A DNA stretch of 64,000 nucleotides from Paenibacillus_D tarimensis_A. GTDB lineage: Bacteria; Bacillota; Bacilli; Paenibacillales; Paenibacillaceae. Location of the stretch: contig CP166298.1 in NCBI GenBank assembly GCA_041281825.1, positions 4,650,001-4,714,000 of the forward strand, given 5' to 3'. Positions 44,441 to 53,315 of this stretch are shown here, piece after piece. The notes beneath the pieces are model-generated. The model was not told the DNA's origin, ran no database searches, and worked only from the letters and a program-made list of their open reading frames with translations. How positions within the stretch are numbered: position 1 is the first letter of the stretch; each line of letters opens with the position of its first letter. Both the position numbers and the translations under genes were made by a program.

Positions 44441-44814
44441 AATGGGGATAGTGGGCAAAAGCTTCTGCAGGAGTATGAACGGGCATGGCGGGGAACAGCT
44501 GCCTCACCTATTCTGAACGAATGGGATCGTGGATAGAAGTTTCTGCAGGAGTATGAACGGGCATGGCGGGGAACAGCTGCCTCACCTATTCTGAACGAAT
44601 GGGATAGTGGATAGAAGTTTCTGCAGGAGTATGAACGGGCATGGCGGGGAACAGCTGCCTCACCTATTCTGAACGAATGGGATAGTGGATAGAAGCTTCT
44701 GCAGGAGTATGAACGAGCATAGCAGGGAACATCTGCCTCACCTATTCTGAACGAATAGGATCGTGGATAGAAGCTTTTGCAGGAGTTTGAACGGGTATGA
44801 CGGGGAACAGCTAT
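44441..44814. repeat. Tandem repeat, 78-bp unit, about 4.8 copies
   Basis: Units begin at 44441 (79 bp), 44520, 44598, 44676 and 44754 (truncated after about 61 bp). Units two to four are nearly identical; the first and last have diverged. Core elements are GGATAGAAGCTTCTGCAGGA and GGGGAACAGCTGCCTCACC. The period is a multiple of three and one minus frame is open across copies but has no start codon. Confidence 0.9.
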
Positions 44815-44842
44815 TGGTTAAAGGTTGCTGCAAAATAATAAA

Positions 44843-44866
44843 CGTACGGAGCCGGAGCTCCGTACG
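44843..44866 (-). terminator. Terminator of pepF
   Basis: Perfect 10-bp stem CGTACGGAGC / GCTCCGTACG with a 4-base loop, followed on the minus strand by TTTATTATTTTG. Confidence 0.9.
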
Positions 44867-44884
44867 CAGGCATTATAATACAGC

Positions 44885-46672
44885 TTATTCTGTCAGTTTC
44901 ATAAACGTCGGTATATCAGCAGTAGAAAGAGCCACCGCTTCCTTCCAGAATGTTTCTTCATCCAGCCGCACACCCAGATGCTTAAGCGCCAGCTCCTCAA
45001 CCGTCATCCGGCCGGTATCCCGCAGCAGGCTGACATATTTGGACGAAAACGACGGCCCTTCAGCCAACGCTCTTGCATAAATGCCGGTACTGAATAAATA
45101 GCCAAATGTATAAGGGAAGTTATAAAACGGCACATCCGTCAAATAAAAATGAAGTTTTGATGCCCAAAAATGAGGATGCTTCAAACCGAGAGCACCACAG
45201 AAAGCCCCTTCCTGCGACTGAACCATTAAATCACAAATGTCCTTAACTGAAAGTAAACCATTGCGGCGTCGCTCATAAAATGCGGTTTCGAATTTAAACC
45301 GTGCATGAATATTCATGAAAAACGCGACCGAACGGCCGATCTTATCCTCCAGCAGGACAAGCTTCTCCTGCGGGTCTGATACAGCTTGCAGTGCGGAATC
45401 GGCAACGATCATTTCGGCGAATGTCGAAGCGGTTTCCGCGACATTCATCGCATATTCCTGGGCAAGCGGAGGCAGATCGTCCATCAAATGCTGATGATAA
45501 GCGTGGCCAAGCTCATGAGCAAGTGTCGCGATATTGGACGCCGTACCTGAATATGTCATAAAGATCCGTGTCTGCCGGCTCTTCGGAAATGCCGTACAAA
45601 ATCCGCCGGGACGTTTGCCAGGGCGGTCTTCCGCTTCGATCCAGCCTTCACGGAACGCCTTTTCCGAGAAGTCCGCCAGCTCGGGATTAAACGCCCGGAA
45701 ACGGTCAAGGATGAAAGCCGTCGCTTCATCATAAGGGACTGTCTTGGCAGCTGCACCGATCGGGGCTTCAACATCATGCCAATCAAGCCTCTCAATGCCG
45801 AACAGCTTGGCTTTTCTCTGCATGTACGCCACCAAGGCCGGCTTGCCTTCCTCAACCGCGGACCACATCGCTTGTAGCGTCCGCTCGCTCATCCGGTTCA
45901 TTTGAAGCGGCTCCTTCAGAACGGATGGCCATCCCCGCCGCTCGTAAAGCTTCAGCCGAAATCCGGCGATCCGGTTTAAAGCATCCGCACATAAATCGGC
46001 CTGTTCGCTCCATTCTCGCTCCCATTCCGCAAATGCGGAGCTTCTAACTTCGCGGTCGTCATCCGATAGACGGTTGTGCATTTGTCCGGCGGATAATAAC
46101 CGCTCTTCTCCTTGCTCGTCTACGACTCTGAATCGAGCCCGTGAGACGATCGTATTGTAAAGCTCCCCCCATGCATGGTAACCGTTCACCGCCAGGTCGC
46201 CGGCGAGCGCTTCTTGCTCGGGCGGCAGCTTTTCTTTGGTCAATTCACGGCGTTCATTCAAGTTAAACGCGAGCGCTGCCGCTTCCGGCGAGGAAAGCCA
46301 ACCCGTCCAATCGGGATCGGCGATCGTCCGAAGCTTGGCGTCATAATTTGTAAGGGTGCCCAGAAAGGAAGCAACCAACGTCTTGACTTGATCGTTCAGC
46401 GCGATGGCCTGCATATCCTTAACGTCCTGGGCCGTCAGACAAGATACGAACGCCTCGGCTTGCCGCAGACGAAGCAGCAGCGACTGCATCGCATTCGTCC
46501 ACTCCATAAGTTCACTATTGTCGACAGTTTCATTGTTTTTTGCAAGCGAATCATTCAGCCTTACAATATCTTTCCCAATACCTTCAAGCTCCGCCGCAAA
46601 CGCTGCAGATGCCGAACCTCCTTCATACAGTGTATCCAACTCCCAGGACAGAGACAGCGGCTGTTTACTCAT
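44885..46672 (-). CDS. pepF: M3-family oligoendopeptidase (PepF type)
   Basis: 595 residues. Zinc peptidase with HELGH in IATLAHELGHAYHQH and the downstream Glu in AMNVAETASTFAEM, plus the N-terminal WELDTLYEGG of PepF proteins. Degrades short peptides in the cytosol. ATG 46672 follows AAAGGAGAG by eight bases; the frame runs on to 46741 without support. Monocistronic, with its own terminator. Confidence 0.93.
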   Translation of the reverse strand: MSKQPLSLSWELDTLYEGGSASAAFAAELEGIGKDIVRLNDSLAKNNETVDNSELMEWTNAMQSLLLRLRQAEAFVSCLTAQDVKDMQAIALNDQVKTLVASFLGTLTNYDAKLRTIADPDWTGWLSSPEAAALAFNLNERRELTKEKLPPEQEALAGDLAVNGYHAWGELYNTIVSRARFRVVDEQGEERLLSAGQMHNRLSDDDREVRSSAFAEWEREWSEQADLCADALNRIAGFRLKLYERRGWPSVLKEPLQMNRMSERTLQAMWSAVEEGKPALVAYMQRKAKLFGIERLDWHDVEAPIGAAAKTVPYDEATAFILDRFRAFNPELADFSEKAFREGWIEAEDRPGKRPGGFCTAFPKSRQTRIFMTYSGTASNIATLAHELGHAYHQHLMDDLPPLAQEYAMNVAETASTFAEMIVADSALQAVSDPQEKLVLLEDKIGRSVAFFMNIHARFKFETAFYERRRNGLLSVKDICDLMVQSQEGAFCGALGLKHPHFWASKLHFYLTDVPFYNFPYTFGYLFSTGIYARALAEGPSFSSKYVSLLRDTGRMTVEELALKHLGVRLDEETFWKEAVALSTADIPTFMKLTE

Positions 46673-46794
46673 TCGGAACACTCTCCTTTCAATGGTTTTT
46701 TCAAGGAAAAACCGGCCGGATGCATCGATTCGTTTGCGCATACCGTGCCGGCAGTGTTATAACAATATTATATATTCTGACAGGAGGATTCAAG

Positions 46795-47004
46795 ATGTCC
46801 AAGCCGTTACAAATTTCACCCGAGACTGCCGTCAAACTGGCCGAGCAACTGAAAGTGCCGTTAGAGCATCTAATGCATATGCCCCGCCATATATTGCTGC
46901 AGAAGCTGGCTGAGCTTGCCGCACAAGAAAAGACCAGCCTGAAAGAGTCTCCGGAATCGACGAAATCGACAGACTCGTCAAACTCAAAGGATTTGCCGTC
47001 ATGA
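46795..47004 (+). CDS. yycC: YycC-family protein
   Basis: 69 residues from ATG 46795, six bases after AGGAGG. The first about 45 residues, KPLQISPETAVKLAEQLKVPLEHLMHMPRHILLQKLAEL, match the small YycC family. The tail is a Ser/Lys/Glu-rich low-complexity extension. Cytosolic, function unknown. Its stop overlaps the next start (ATGA). Confidence 0.8.
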   Translation: MSKPLQISPETAVKLAEQLKVPLEHLMHMPRHILLQKLAELAAQEKTSLKESPESTKSTDSSNSKDLPS

Positions 47005-47237
47005 TTCCATTCGAGAACTGCTTACCGTATGACAAAGTGATGAGCGACATCTATATTCCGGAATGTCCGTTCTGCGAACAGGAAAATGTACTCGTTCCGC
47101 TACGGCCTTCCGAGCTTAAGGATATTCGGGAAGGGAAAAAGAAGACGCTGATCTTTCCATGCTGCCACGGCAAAGTGACCGTTATCGATACGGATACGGA
47201 CTACTTGCTTACGACCCAAAAGCTGCGTCGGAAATAA
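47001..47237 (+). CDS. Small cysteine-containing protein, unknown
   Basis: 78 residues. CPFC (23-26) and a later CCHGK pair could bind zinc. The ATG overlaps the yycC stop by four bases (ATGA), so translation is coupled and the two products may work together. It faces the DUF2225 gene tail to tail with only three bases between. No known family recognised. Confidence 0.6.
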   Translation: MIPFENCLPYDKVMSDIYIPECPFCEQENVLVPLRPSELKDIREGKKKTLIFPCCHGKVTVIDTDTDYLLTTQKLRRK

Positions 47238-47240
47238 TGG

Positions 47241-47942
47241 TCACGCATCAATCATTTCTTCCGGAAGCGCGAGCTTCTTCGCTGCCATTTCTTCCCGAAG
47301 CAGCTGCCATTGTCCGCGGGATGCACGAATCATCGCGGCATCTACAATCGACTTGTCATGAATGACCCGACCGAACCATTTCACCGCTTCGTAAGGCTCG
47401 TCCAGGCGGCGGTAGAGCTCACCGATCAGAAACATTAAACGGGCATTGCTCACCGACCCGTCTTCAGTTTCGTAAACGCGTATGTATGCTTCTAATGCAA
47501 AACGCAGGAAGCGAAGCTCCTGCTCTTTGTTACTTACGTAACGGTACAGCCATGCAATATGGTGTAAGAGCCCCGCAACGACCCGATTCTTTTCTCCGAC
47601 CGTTTGTGCGCATAGAAGCCCAATCTTGTAGCTTTCAAGCGCTTGTTCCAGTGTTCGCGCCCCGCCGTAATCCCGCGGGCTCCATTTGCTTCCGATGTGG
47701 TCCAGATAATTTTTCTTCTGTCGGTCGTTTAACGTTTCCAATGAATTTTCTGTCGAAGCGAAACCGCACCAGGGGCAGACACGGACAACATAATAATCCG
47801 GATTGCTCCCTTCTTTATAATATGCGCAGAAATCGCTATCCGTCTTGATCGCTTTCTTGAAGCTTTGTCGAACGCGGGAAGTATGAAAAGTCGCTTCGCA
47901 ACATACGCATGTCAATTGGATGGAATACAGCGGCTCCAGCAC
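47241..47942 (-). CDS. DUF2225 protein
   Basis: 233 residues. N-terminal zinc ribbon with CVCC (12-15) and CPWCG (near 57), then a helical TPR-like region (ESYKIGLLCAQ, AWLYRYVSNKEQELRFLRFALEAY, GELYRRLDEPYEAVKWFGRVI). Function unknown. GTG start with GGAGG inside the end of the globin gene, so it is co-translated with it. Confidence 0.85.
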   Translation of the reverse strand: MLEPLYSIQLTCVCCEATFHTSRVRQSFKKAIKTDSDFCAYYKEGSNPDYYVVRVCPWCGFASTENSLETLNDRQKKNYLDHIGSKWSPRDYGGARTLEQALESYKIGLLCAQTVGEKNRVVAGLLHHIAWLYRYVSNKEQELRFLRFALEAYIRVYETEDGSVSNARLMFLIGELYRRLDEPYEAVKWFGRVIHDKSIVDAAMIRASRGQWQLLREEMAAKKLALPEEMIDA

Positions 47943-47943
47943 G

Positions 47944-48333
47944 CTATGCCTCCTCGTTATCAGTATTGATAAAATGATGAGCCGGTCCGCTCAAACGCTC
48001 CAAAACAACTTCCTGCAGCCGCTGGTCCATACCGATTTCCCGGAGGGACCTCCTCATGCAATCCAACCAGGCTTCGGCCCGTTCCTTAGTAATAGGGAAC
48101 GGCAAATGCCGAGCACGCATCATTGGGTGGCCGTACTGGTCGGAATAGAGACTCGGCCCGCCAAAAAATTGGGACAAGAACATGTATTGCTTCTCCATAA
48201 CAGGTGTAATATCCTCGGGAAACAACGGGCCCAGCAGTGGATGCGCCTTTACTTTGGGATAGAACGCTTCGACCATTCCTCTGATCGTGCGCTCCCCACC
48301 GATTGCTTCGTAAATGGTAGTATAATCATTCAT
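47944..48333 (-). CDS. Group II truncated haemoglobin (YjbI-like)
   Basis: 129 residues from ATG 48333 (GGAGA 11 bases upstream; a TTG at 48351 is an alternative). Truncated-globin features: TIYEAIGGERTIRGMVEAFY, QYMFLSQFFGGPSLYSDQYGHPMMRARHLPFPI with the proximal His in RARHLPF, and the conserved Trp in AEAWLDCM. Binds oxygen or nitric oxide. In an operon with the DUF2225 gene. Confidence 0.92.
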   Translation of the reverse strand: MNDYTTIYEAIGGERTIRGMVEAFYPKVKAHPLLGPLFPEDITPVMEKQYMFLSQFFGGPSLYSDQYGHPMMRARHLPFPITKERAEAWLDCMRRSLREIGMDQRLQEVVLERLSGPAHHFINTDNEEA

Positions 48334-48480
48334 TGTCGCTTTGTTCTCCAAATTTATTATTTATATTCAAACTGCTGTGCAGGCCGTTCCTCGGCCTCGA
48401 CTTATTATATCACACTCACCTGAGGAATTGATGTCGATATCATAGGGCTAGCTTCCGTTAATTCTTAACAAACAAAAAAA

Positions 48481-48543
48481 GCCACGTCCTGCAAATGAAA
48501 ACCGGCAGGTACAACCGAATCGGCAATCATTCGTTTACGTGGC
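48481..48543 (-). terminator. Terminator-like hairpin after the 31-aa peptide
   Basis: Outer stem GCCACGT / ACGTGGC with an inner CCTGC-GCAGG arm, followed on the minus strand by TTTTTTTG. Confidence 0.65.
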
Positions 48544-48582
48544 TGCATTGAGAAAAATCTATATTTGATACGGGCATCTGGA

Positions 48583-48678
48583 TTAATAACTGCTCCAATC
48601 TTCCTCTCCGGATTCAGTCAAAGACTGACGGATCACATATACAAAGAGGCAGGCGAGGATGCCGGCAATGATACTCAT
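48583..48678 (-). CDS. 31-residue single-pass membrane peptide
   Basis: ATG 48678 lies eight bases after AGGAG (48687-48691) and opens a 31-codon frame: MSIIAGILACLFVYVIRQ, then SLTESGEEDWSSY. One hydrophobic helix and a short acidic tail are typical of small membrane proteins of Gram-positive bacteria. It has a two-module leader upstream and a terminator downstream, which together argue for a real gene. Function unknown; a membrane protein modulator or small-peptide toxin are both possible, without specific support. Confidence 0.6.
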   Translation of the reverse strand: MSIIAGILACLFVYVIRQSLTESGEEDWSSY

Positions 48679-48693
48679 ATCCATCACTCCTAA

Positions 48694-48790
48694 CATAGGG
48701 ATCTTTGAGCGGAGCTCAAAGTCTCTCTGCTCCATAGGGATCTCGAGCATAACATAGGGATCTTTGAGCGGAGCTCAAAGTCTCTCTGCT
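48694..48790 (-). repeat. Leader hairpin module, tandem copy, before the 31-aa peptide
   Basis: Two full modules with perfect 8-bp stems (plus coordinates 48703-48721 and 48762-48780) around a half module. The arrangement is the same as at pgi and ends at the ribosome site. Confidence 0.85.
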
Positions 48791-49022
48791 TTCAAAATAA
48801 TTAGACAGTTTTCATAATTGTCTCATAATTCTCACTATAGGTATATTGTATCACAAAAATTTTAAAAATGCAGCCCTTTTTGCAAGCGTTTTCTTGTTGT
48901 TTTTTTGTAATTTCGCCGATGTTGAAGGGATGTTTGTCCCGCTCCCCACATATACCTTCTATAGAGGTCACCCCGAATTCAGAATCCAGCCGGATATCCG
49001 GTGTATAGCAGGGGGCATGCAG
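48791..49022. other. Intergenic region between the 31-aa peptide leader and ylbJ
   Basis: AT-rich. Minus-strand TTGTGA and GAGAAT 17 bases apart (about 48829-48857) could start the peptide transcript. A longer rightward frame starts here (TTG 48846) but lacks a ribosome site before 49009. Confidence 0.35.
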
Positions 49023-50090
49023 ATGCATCGTTATCTTGTTCATCCAGTTGTAATAACCGCAGGGACTGCGGTTGTGCTTGCATTTCTGCTCGCCGTGTTC
49101 CCTGCCTCCGCGCTTCATGCCGCACTTCGCGGCGTATCCATCTGGTGGGAAGTTTTATTTCCGGCACTTTTTCCATTCTTTGTTATATCCGAGCTGCTGC
49201 TCGGCTTCGGGATCGTACACTTCTTCGGTACGCTTCTAGACCCGCTAATGCGTCCATTATTCCGAATTCCGGGCATCGGCGGTTTTGTTGTGACACTCGG
49301 ATTCGCTTCCGGTTATCCGGTTGGCGCAAGACTTACGTCCCAATTGTGGGAGCAGAAGCTTATCAACCGCGCAGAAGGCGAGCGCCTCGTCGCGTTCACG
49401 ACAACTTCCGATCCAATCTTTCTGATCGGCGCCGTTTCGGTCGGCTTCTTTCACAATGCCGCGCTTGCGCCTGTGCTCGCCGCCTCCCATTACGGCGCAG
49501 GGATTATCATCGGTTTAATAATGCGGTATCACGACCGTCACGCGCTTGCAAGTCCGATATTACTTGTTCCCCATTCCGCGGCCTGCAGCAACCGGGTCCT
49601 TCTCTCTCTTCATGCGATGCATCAAGCCCGGCTTCGGGACGGACGCCAGCTCGGCCAGCTTCTGAATGACGCCGTTCAATCCGCATTACGGTTAATGATG
49701 GTTGTCGGCGGCCTTGTCGTCTTTTTCTCCGTCGTTATGGAATTGCTCATGAATACGGGGATTGTAGGTGTTCTCGCTTCTATAGTCGAGGCTTTATTTG
49801 CGATTAGCGGTCTGCCGCAGCAGCTGTCAGGCGCAATTGTCAACGGAGTATTCGAAGTCACGTTAGGCGCCAAAGAGGCTGGCGGAAGCGGCGGTCAGCT
49901 CATTCATCAAGCCGCTGTCGCGGTCTGGGTGCTGTCCTGGGCGGGATTGTCGGTCCACGCGCAAGTCGCCAGCCTTCTAAGCCGGACAGATATGCGTTAT
50001 AAGCCGTTTATGATCGCCCGTCTTATTCACGGAATCTTAGCTATGCTGCTCCTTTATTTATTATGGGGCTGGCTCGGACCGGAGGCTTGA
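49023..50090 (+). CDS. ylbJ: Sporulation integral membrane protein YlbJ
   Basis: 355 residues, about eight helices, nucleoside-transporter-gate fold. YlbJ pattern: WWEVLFPALFPFFVISELLLGFG, LGFASGYPVGARLTSQLWEQ, TTSDPIFLIGAVSVGFFHN and NGVFEVTLGAKEA. Needed for spore cortex formation in B. subtilis. ATG 49023 lies seven bases after AGGGGGC; ATG 49017 is nearby. Followed by nadK after 66 bases. Confidence 0.9.
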   Translation: MHRYLVHPVVITAGTAVVLAFLLAVFPASALHAALRGVSIWWEVLFPALFPFFVISELLLGFGIVHFFGTLLDPLMRPLFRIPGIGGFVVTLGFASGYPVGARLTSQLWEQKLINRAEGERLVAFTTTSDPIFLIGAVSVGFFHNAALAPVLAASHYGAGIIIGLIMRYHDRHALASPILLVPHSAACSNRVLLSLHAMHQARLRDGRQLGQLLNDAVQSALRLMMVVGGLVVFFSVVMELLMNTGIVGVLASIVEALFAISGLPQQLSGAIVNGVFEVTLGAKEAGGSGGQLIHQAAVAVWVLSWAGLSVHAQVASLLSRTDMRYKPFMIARLIHGILAMLLLYLLWGWLGPEA

Positions 50091-50156
50091 CGTTGTATTT
50101 GGCTTCCTTTTTCGTTATCATCATACTAAGATTACGATTCGGAAGGAGCCGATCGA

Positions 50157-50954
50157 TTGAAATATGCCGTATTGGACCGTGGCGACGCTTTATCTAAGGA
50201 GCTTGCGGGGAAATTTCATACCATCGCTGCATCGCATGGATTTCAATATAATGAATATGCCCCGGAGATCGTTATATCAATCGGAGGCGACGGAACGTTG
50301 CTTCATGCATACCATACATTTATTGATCAATTGCACGATGTTGCCTTTATCGGCATACATACCGGGCACCTTGGGTTTTACGCCGACTGGAAAGCGGATG
50401 AGCTGGAGCAGCTTCTGGCGCTGATGGCTGCCGAACAGCCTAAACGCGTCCTGTACCCGCTTGTCCAAATTGAGCTCGACACACCCGAAGGGCCCGTGAA
50501 ATACCTCGCGCTTAATGAAGTTACAATTAAAGGCGTCGACGGCACTTTGGTCGCGCAAATCGACATTAACGATGAAATGTTCGAGATGTTCAGAGGAGAC
50601 GGCATTGTCATTTCCTCCCCTACAGGCAGCACGGCCTATAATAAAAGCTTGGGCGGCGCCATAATCCACCCGTCCATTCCGTCTCTGCAAATTGCGGAGA
50701 TCGCTTCGATCAATAACAGGGTCTACCGGACGCTCGGATCGTCAATCGTATTGCCCGAACATCATCATTGCGATATATTCCCGAAGCAAGGAAAACAGCT
50801 GCAGCTAATGGTCGACCATCTAAGCATCGAACGCGACGATATCCGTTCAATCCGCTGCAATGTGTCCGATCGTAAAATCTGCTTCGCCAGATATCGCCCA
50901 TTTCCGTTTTGGAACAGGGTCCGTGAAGCATTCCTCGGGTATGATGTGAAATAA
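50157..50954 (+). CDS. nadK: NAD kinase
   Basis: 265 residues, Bacillus NadF-type length. Phosphorylates NAD to NADP. The ATP motif GGDGT is at 43-47 (ISIGGDGTLLHA), with GHLGFYADW, LNEVTIKG and SSPTGSTAYNKSLGGAIIHP. TTG start eight bases after AAGGAG. Confidence 0.95.
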   Translation: MKYAVLDRGDALSKELAGKFHTIAASHGFQYNEYAPEIVISIGGDGTLLHAYHTFIDQLHDVAFIGIHTGHLGFYADWKADELEQLLALMAAEQPKRVLYPLVQIELDTPEGPVKYLALNEVTIKGVDGTLVAQIDINDEMFEMFRGDGIVISSPTGSTAYNKSLGGAIIHPSIPSLQIAEIASINNRVYRTLGSSIVLPEHHHCDIFPKQGKQLQLMVDHLSIERDDIRSIRCNVSDRKICFARYRPFPFWNRVREAFLGYDVK

Positions 50955-51151
50955 TGAAGCAGTTGCGATTCTACCTGCAGTTCTTTAAACCATACCAGAT
51001 GCTAGCGGCGGTCACGCTGCTCTTCGGTATGGCCAAAATATCATTCGGGATGAAAGCCTGCGTCATGTACGATTTGTCTCAATTTCTCCAGCACTTCGTC
51101 CGCGGATTGAGCTTGCACCGTAATTACCGAGCCGAAATCGTAAATGCTTGA
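50954..51151 (+). pseudogene. Possible remnant of an ABC exporter N-terminus
   Basis: The ATG overlaps the nadK stop (TAATG). The first about 30 residues (MKQLRFYLQFFKPYQMLAAV, TLLFGMAK) look like the start of an ABC exporter membrane domain. The frame then runs antisense into the 3' end of mnmH and loses sense. Probably a truncated gene tail; it may also be chance. Confidence 0.3.
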
Positions 51152-52087
51152 GCTGTGCGCATACCTCGGGTCATAATAATAAAGAAGGAGCAGTTCAACG
51201 GCCCCGGCATAGTTCTCCCGCTTGAGGAAGCTTTCGATTTCGGCGGCGACAGGGGTATGAATTCGGGTCTTAATCTGTTGAAAAGCCTGCATGCATTCGT
51301 CCGGATGATCCCATGGCCGGTAATCCTGAAGAATGTGCCGAACCCGGGCCTCAAGCGGCAGCTCAAGCAGTATATGATGTCCCTGTTTCTTTTTATCAAT
51401 AATCAGATCCGGCAGAACGGCCTTGCCGATTCTCCTGCTTTCCGCTTCAAGCAGAACGCAAGGCAATGCCCGGTAAGCAAGCAAGTCTTCCACAAGAAGC
51501 GAGTCGAACGTCTTCTGATTATGAGCTTTCATTCCAATCTGTCCGAAAACGGAGCCCCGATGCCCGGCCATCGCTTCCAAATCCAGAACCGGATAACCTT
51601 GCTGCTTCATTCGCCGCAAAACGGCCGTCTTGCCGCTTCCCGTATGCCCGTGCAGAACAAGAGCCTGCGGTTCAAACCGGATCGCTGCCAATTCGTCAAC
51701 GACCCATTGACGGTAGGCCCGATAACCGCCGGTCAAACGATAGGCCTGAATTCCCATCAGCGACAAAACCGTAGCCGACGTTTTGCTTCGCATTCCTCCC
51801 CGCCAGCAGAAAACGGCCTTGCTGCCGGAAATCGCGGCAAACTGTTTAATAAATGAGGGCAGCTTGGCCGAAACAATTTCAAGCCCTTTCTCCTTAGCGG
51901 CCTGTACGCTTTGCTGCTTATACAGCGTGCCGATTTCGGCACGCTCTTTATCGTCAAACAGGGGAATATTCAAGCTCCCTGGAATCGTAGTTTCCTCATA
52001 CTCCGACGGCGATCTGACATCAATCGTGACAAGCTCTTTCTTTTGTCGGAGCGCCGCCCATTCCCGAACCGTAATGTCTTGAAACAT
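51041..52087 (-). CDS. mnmH: tRNA 2-selenouridine synthase
   Basis: 348 residues. An N-terminal rhodanese domain with active Cys94 in FCWRGGMRS is joined to a P-loop domain (GHTGSGKT, 147-154). It replaces sulfur by selenium at wobble U34 of some tRNAs, using selenophosphate from SelD encoded 27 bases upstream on the same strand. AAGGAG nine bases before ATG. Confidence 0.95.
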   Translation of the reverse strand: MFQDITVREWAALRQKKELVTIDVRSPSEYEETTIPGSLNIPLFDDKERAEIGTLYKQQSVQAAKEKGLEIVSAKLPSFIKQFAAISGSKAVFCWRGGMRSKTSATVLSLMGIQAYRLTGGYRAYRQWVVDELAAIRFEPQALVLHGHTGSGKTAVLRRMKQQGYPVLDLEAMAGHRGSVFGQIGMKAHNQKTFDSLLVEDLLAYRALPCVLLEAESRRIGKAVLPDLIIDKKKQGHHILLELPLEARVRHILQDYRPWDHPDECMQAFQQIKTRIHTPVAAEIESFLKRENYAGAVELLLLYYYDPRYAHSSSIYDFGSVITVQAQSADEVLEKLRQIVHDAGFHPE

Positions 52088-52114
52088 ATCTGCATGCTCC
52101 TTCTTACAATTGTT

Positions 52115-53170
52115 CTATTTAACGACAATGCGGCCGGCGTCGTTTTCCGTAACTGCACCGATCAGACTCGCTTCAACCCCCGCATGCCTTAATTCCTGAA
52201 GCAGGCTTTCCGCATCATTTCCCGCAGCCGAAATAAGCAAGCCTCCCGAAGTGACCGCGTCGCACAAAATATATTTGTCCGTCTGATCCATATCATCCGG
52301 GAACGTCACATCCTCCCGGACATGATTGTAATTGTTTTTCGTGCCTCCCGGCACAAAACCTTGCTCAGCGAGTTCTCTGGCTCGCGGCAACACCGGTACG
52401 TCACGATGTGCGATGGTGATGCCTACCCGGCTTCCTTTTGCCATTTCCAAAGCATGTCCGATCAAACCGAAGCCGGTCACGTCCGTACAAGCATGAACCT
52501 CATAGCGGTTCATAATTTCTGCAGCCGTCTTGTTGAGCGTCGTCATCACCCCTGTGAGGCGCTCGGTTTCCTCACGGGTCAGCTGATCCTTCTTTATCGA
52601 TGTCGTCATGATACCGACGCCGATCGGTTTGGTCAAAATCAATTTATCGCCCGGTTTGGCGCCTGCATTCGTTCTGATTTTATCGGGATGAATGAGACCG
52701 GTTACCGCCAGACCGAATTTAGGCTCTTTATCGTCAATCGAATGACCGCCGACGAGCGTAGCTCCCGCCTCGGCCACTTTATCGCCCGCGCCGCGCAAAA
52801 TCTCGGTCAGTATGCTTTTATCGAGTGTCGAGATCGGAAAGGCAACAATATTTAAAACCGTCAACGGTTTGCCGCCCATTGCATAAATGTCGCTGATCGC
52901 ATTGGCTGCGGCAATCTGCCCGAATGTATAAGGATCGTCAACAATCGGAGTGAAGAAGTCCACGGTTTGTACCAATGCCAGTTCATCGTTCAGCCGAAAT
53001 ACGCCTGCGTCATCGCTCGTATCGATCCCGACCAACAGGTTCGGATTATGCTCGGCCGGAGGCAAATTCCGGATGACCTGCATCAGATCGGCCGGCCCGA
53101 TTTTGCATCCGCATCCTCCCTTACTGGATAAAGAAGTTAACCTTACTTGTTCATGCTCCTTCATATCCAT
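52115..53170 (-). CDS. selD: Selenide, water dikinase
   Basis: About 351 residues. Makes selenophosphate from selenide and ATP. The active-site loop GGCGCKIGP carries the catalytic Cys (Cys20), so this is the Cys and not the Sec form. DTSDDAGVFRL, QTVDFFTPIVDDP, AANAISDIYAMGG and GGHSIDDKEPKFGLAVTG are conserved. Start chosen at ATG 53170 (GGAAGGG upstream). In an operon with mnmH; no selA, selB or tRNA-Sec is in the window. Confidence 0.95.
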   Translation of the reverse strand: MDMKEHEQVRLTSLSSKGGCGCKIGPADLMQVIRNLPPAEHNPNLLVGIDTSDDAGVFRLNDELALVQTVDFFTPIVDDPYTFGQIAAANAISDIYAMGGKPLTVLNIVAFPISTLDKSILTEILRGAGDKVAEAGATLVGGHSIDDKEPKFGLAVTGLIHPDKIRTNAGAKPGDKLILTKPIGVGIMTTSIKKDQLTREETERLTGVMTTLNKTAAEIMNRYEVHACTDVTGFGLIGHALEMAKGSRVGITIAHRDVPVLPRARELAEQGFVPGGTKNNYNHVREDVTFPDDMDQTDKYILCDAVTSGGLLISAAGNDAESLLQELRHAGVEASLIGAVTENDAGRIVVK

Positions 53171-53315
53171 CACTTTCCCTTCCATGAGTAATAACAAGCT
53201 TCAGACGGCTCATCGTTAAATCGTACATGAATCATCGGCAATAACGCAAATCTATCCGCTAACCTCACTCTATGATATAATTCGTTATTATCTTTTTATT
53301 TCACTGGAGGAACCC

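Larger units (their letters stand above)
44414..44884. other. Gene-free stretch with a 78-bp tandem repeat and terminator
   Basis: Contains only the tandem repeat array and the pepF terminator. No coding sequence with start and ribosome site was seen. Confidence 0.7.

Noticed and set aside
44441..44814. CRISPR-like array
   Set aside because: The 78-bp units are contiguous tandem copies without unique spacers, and no cas genes are near.
48846..49022. N-terminal extension of YlbJ from TTG 48846
   Set aside because: No ribosome site there, while AGGGGG correctly precedes ATG 49017/49023, and family members start at the later site.
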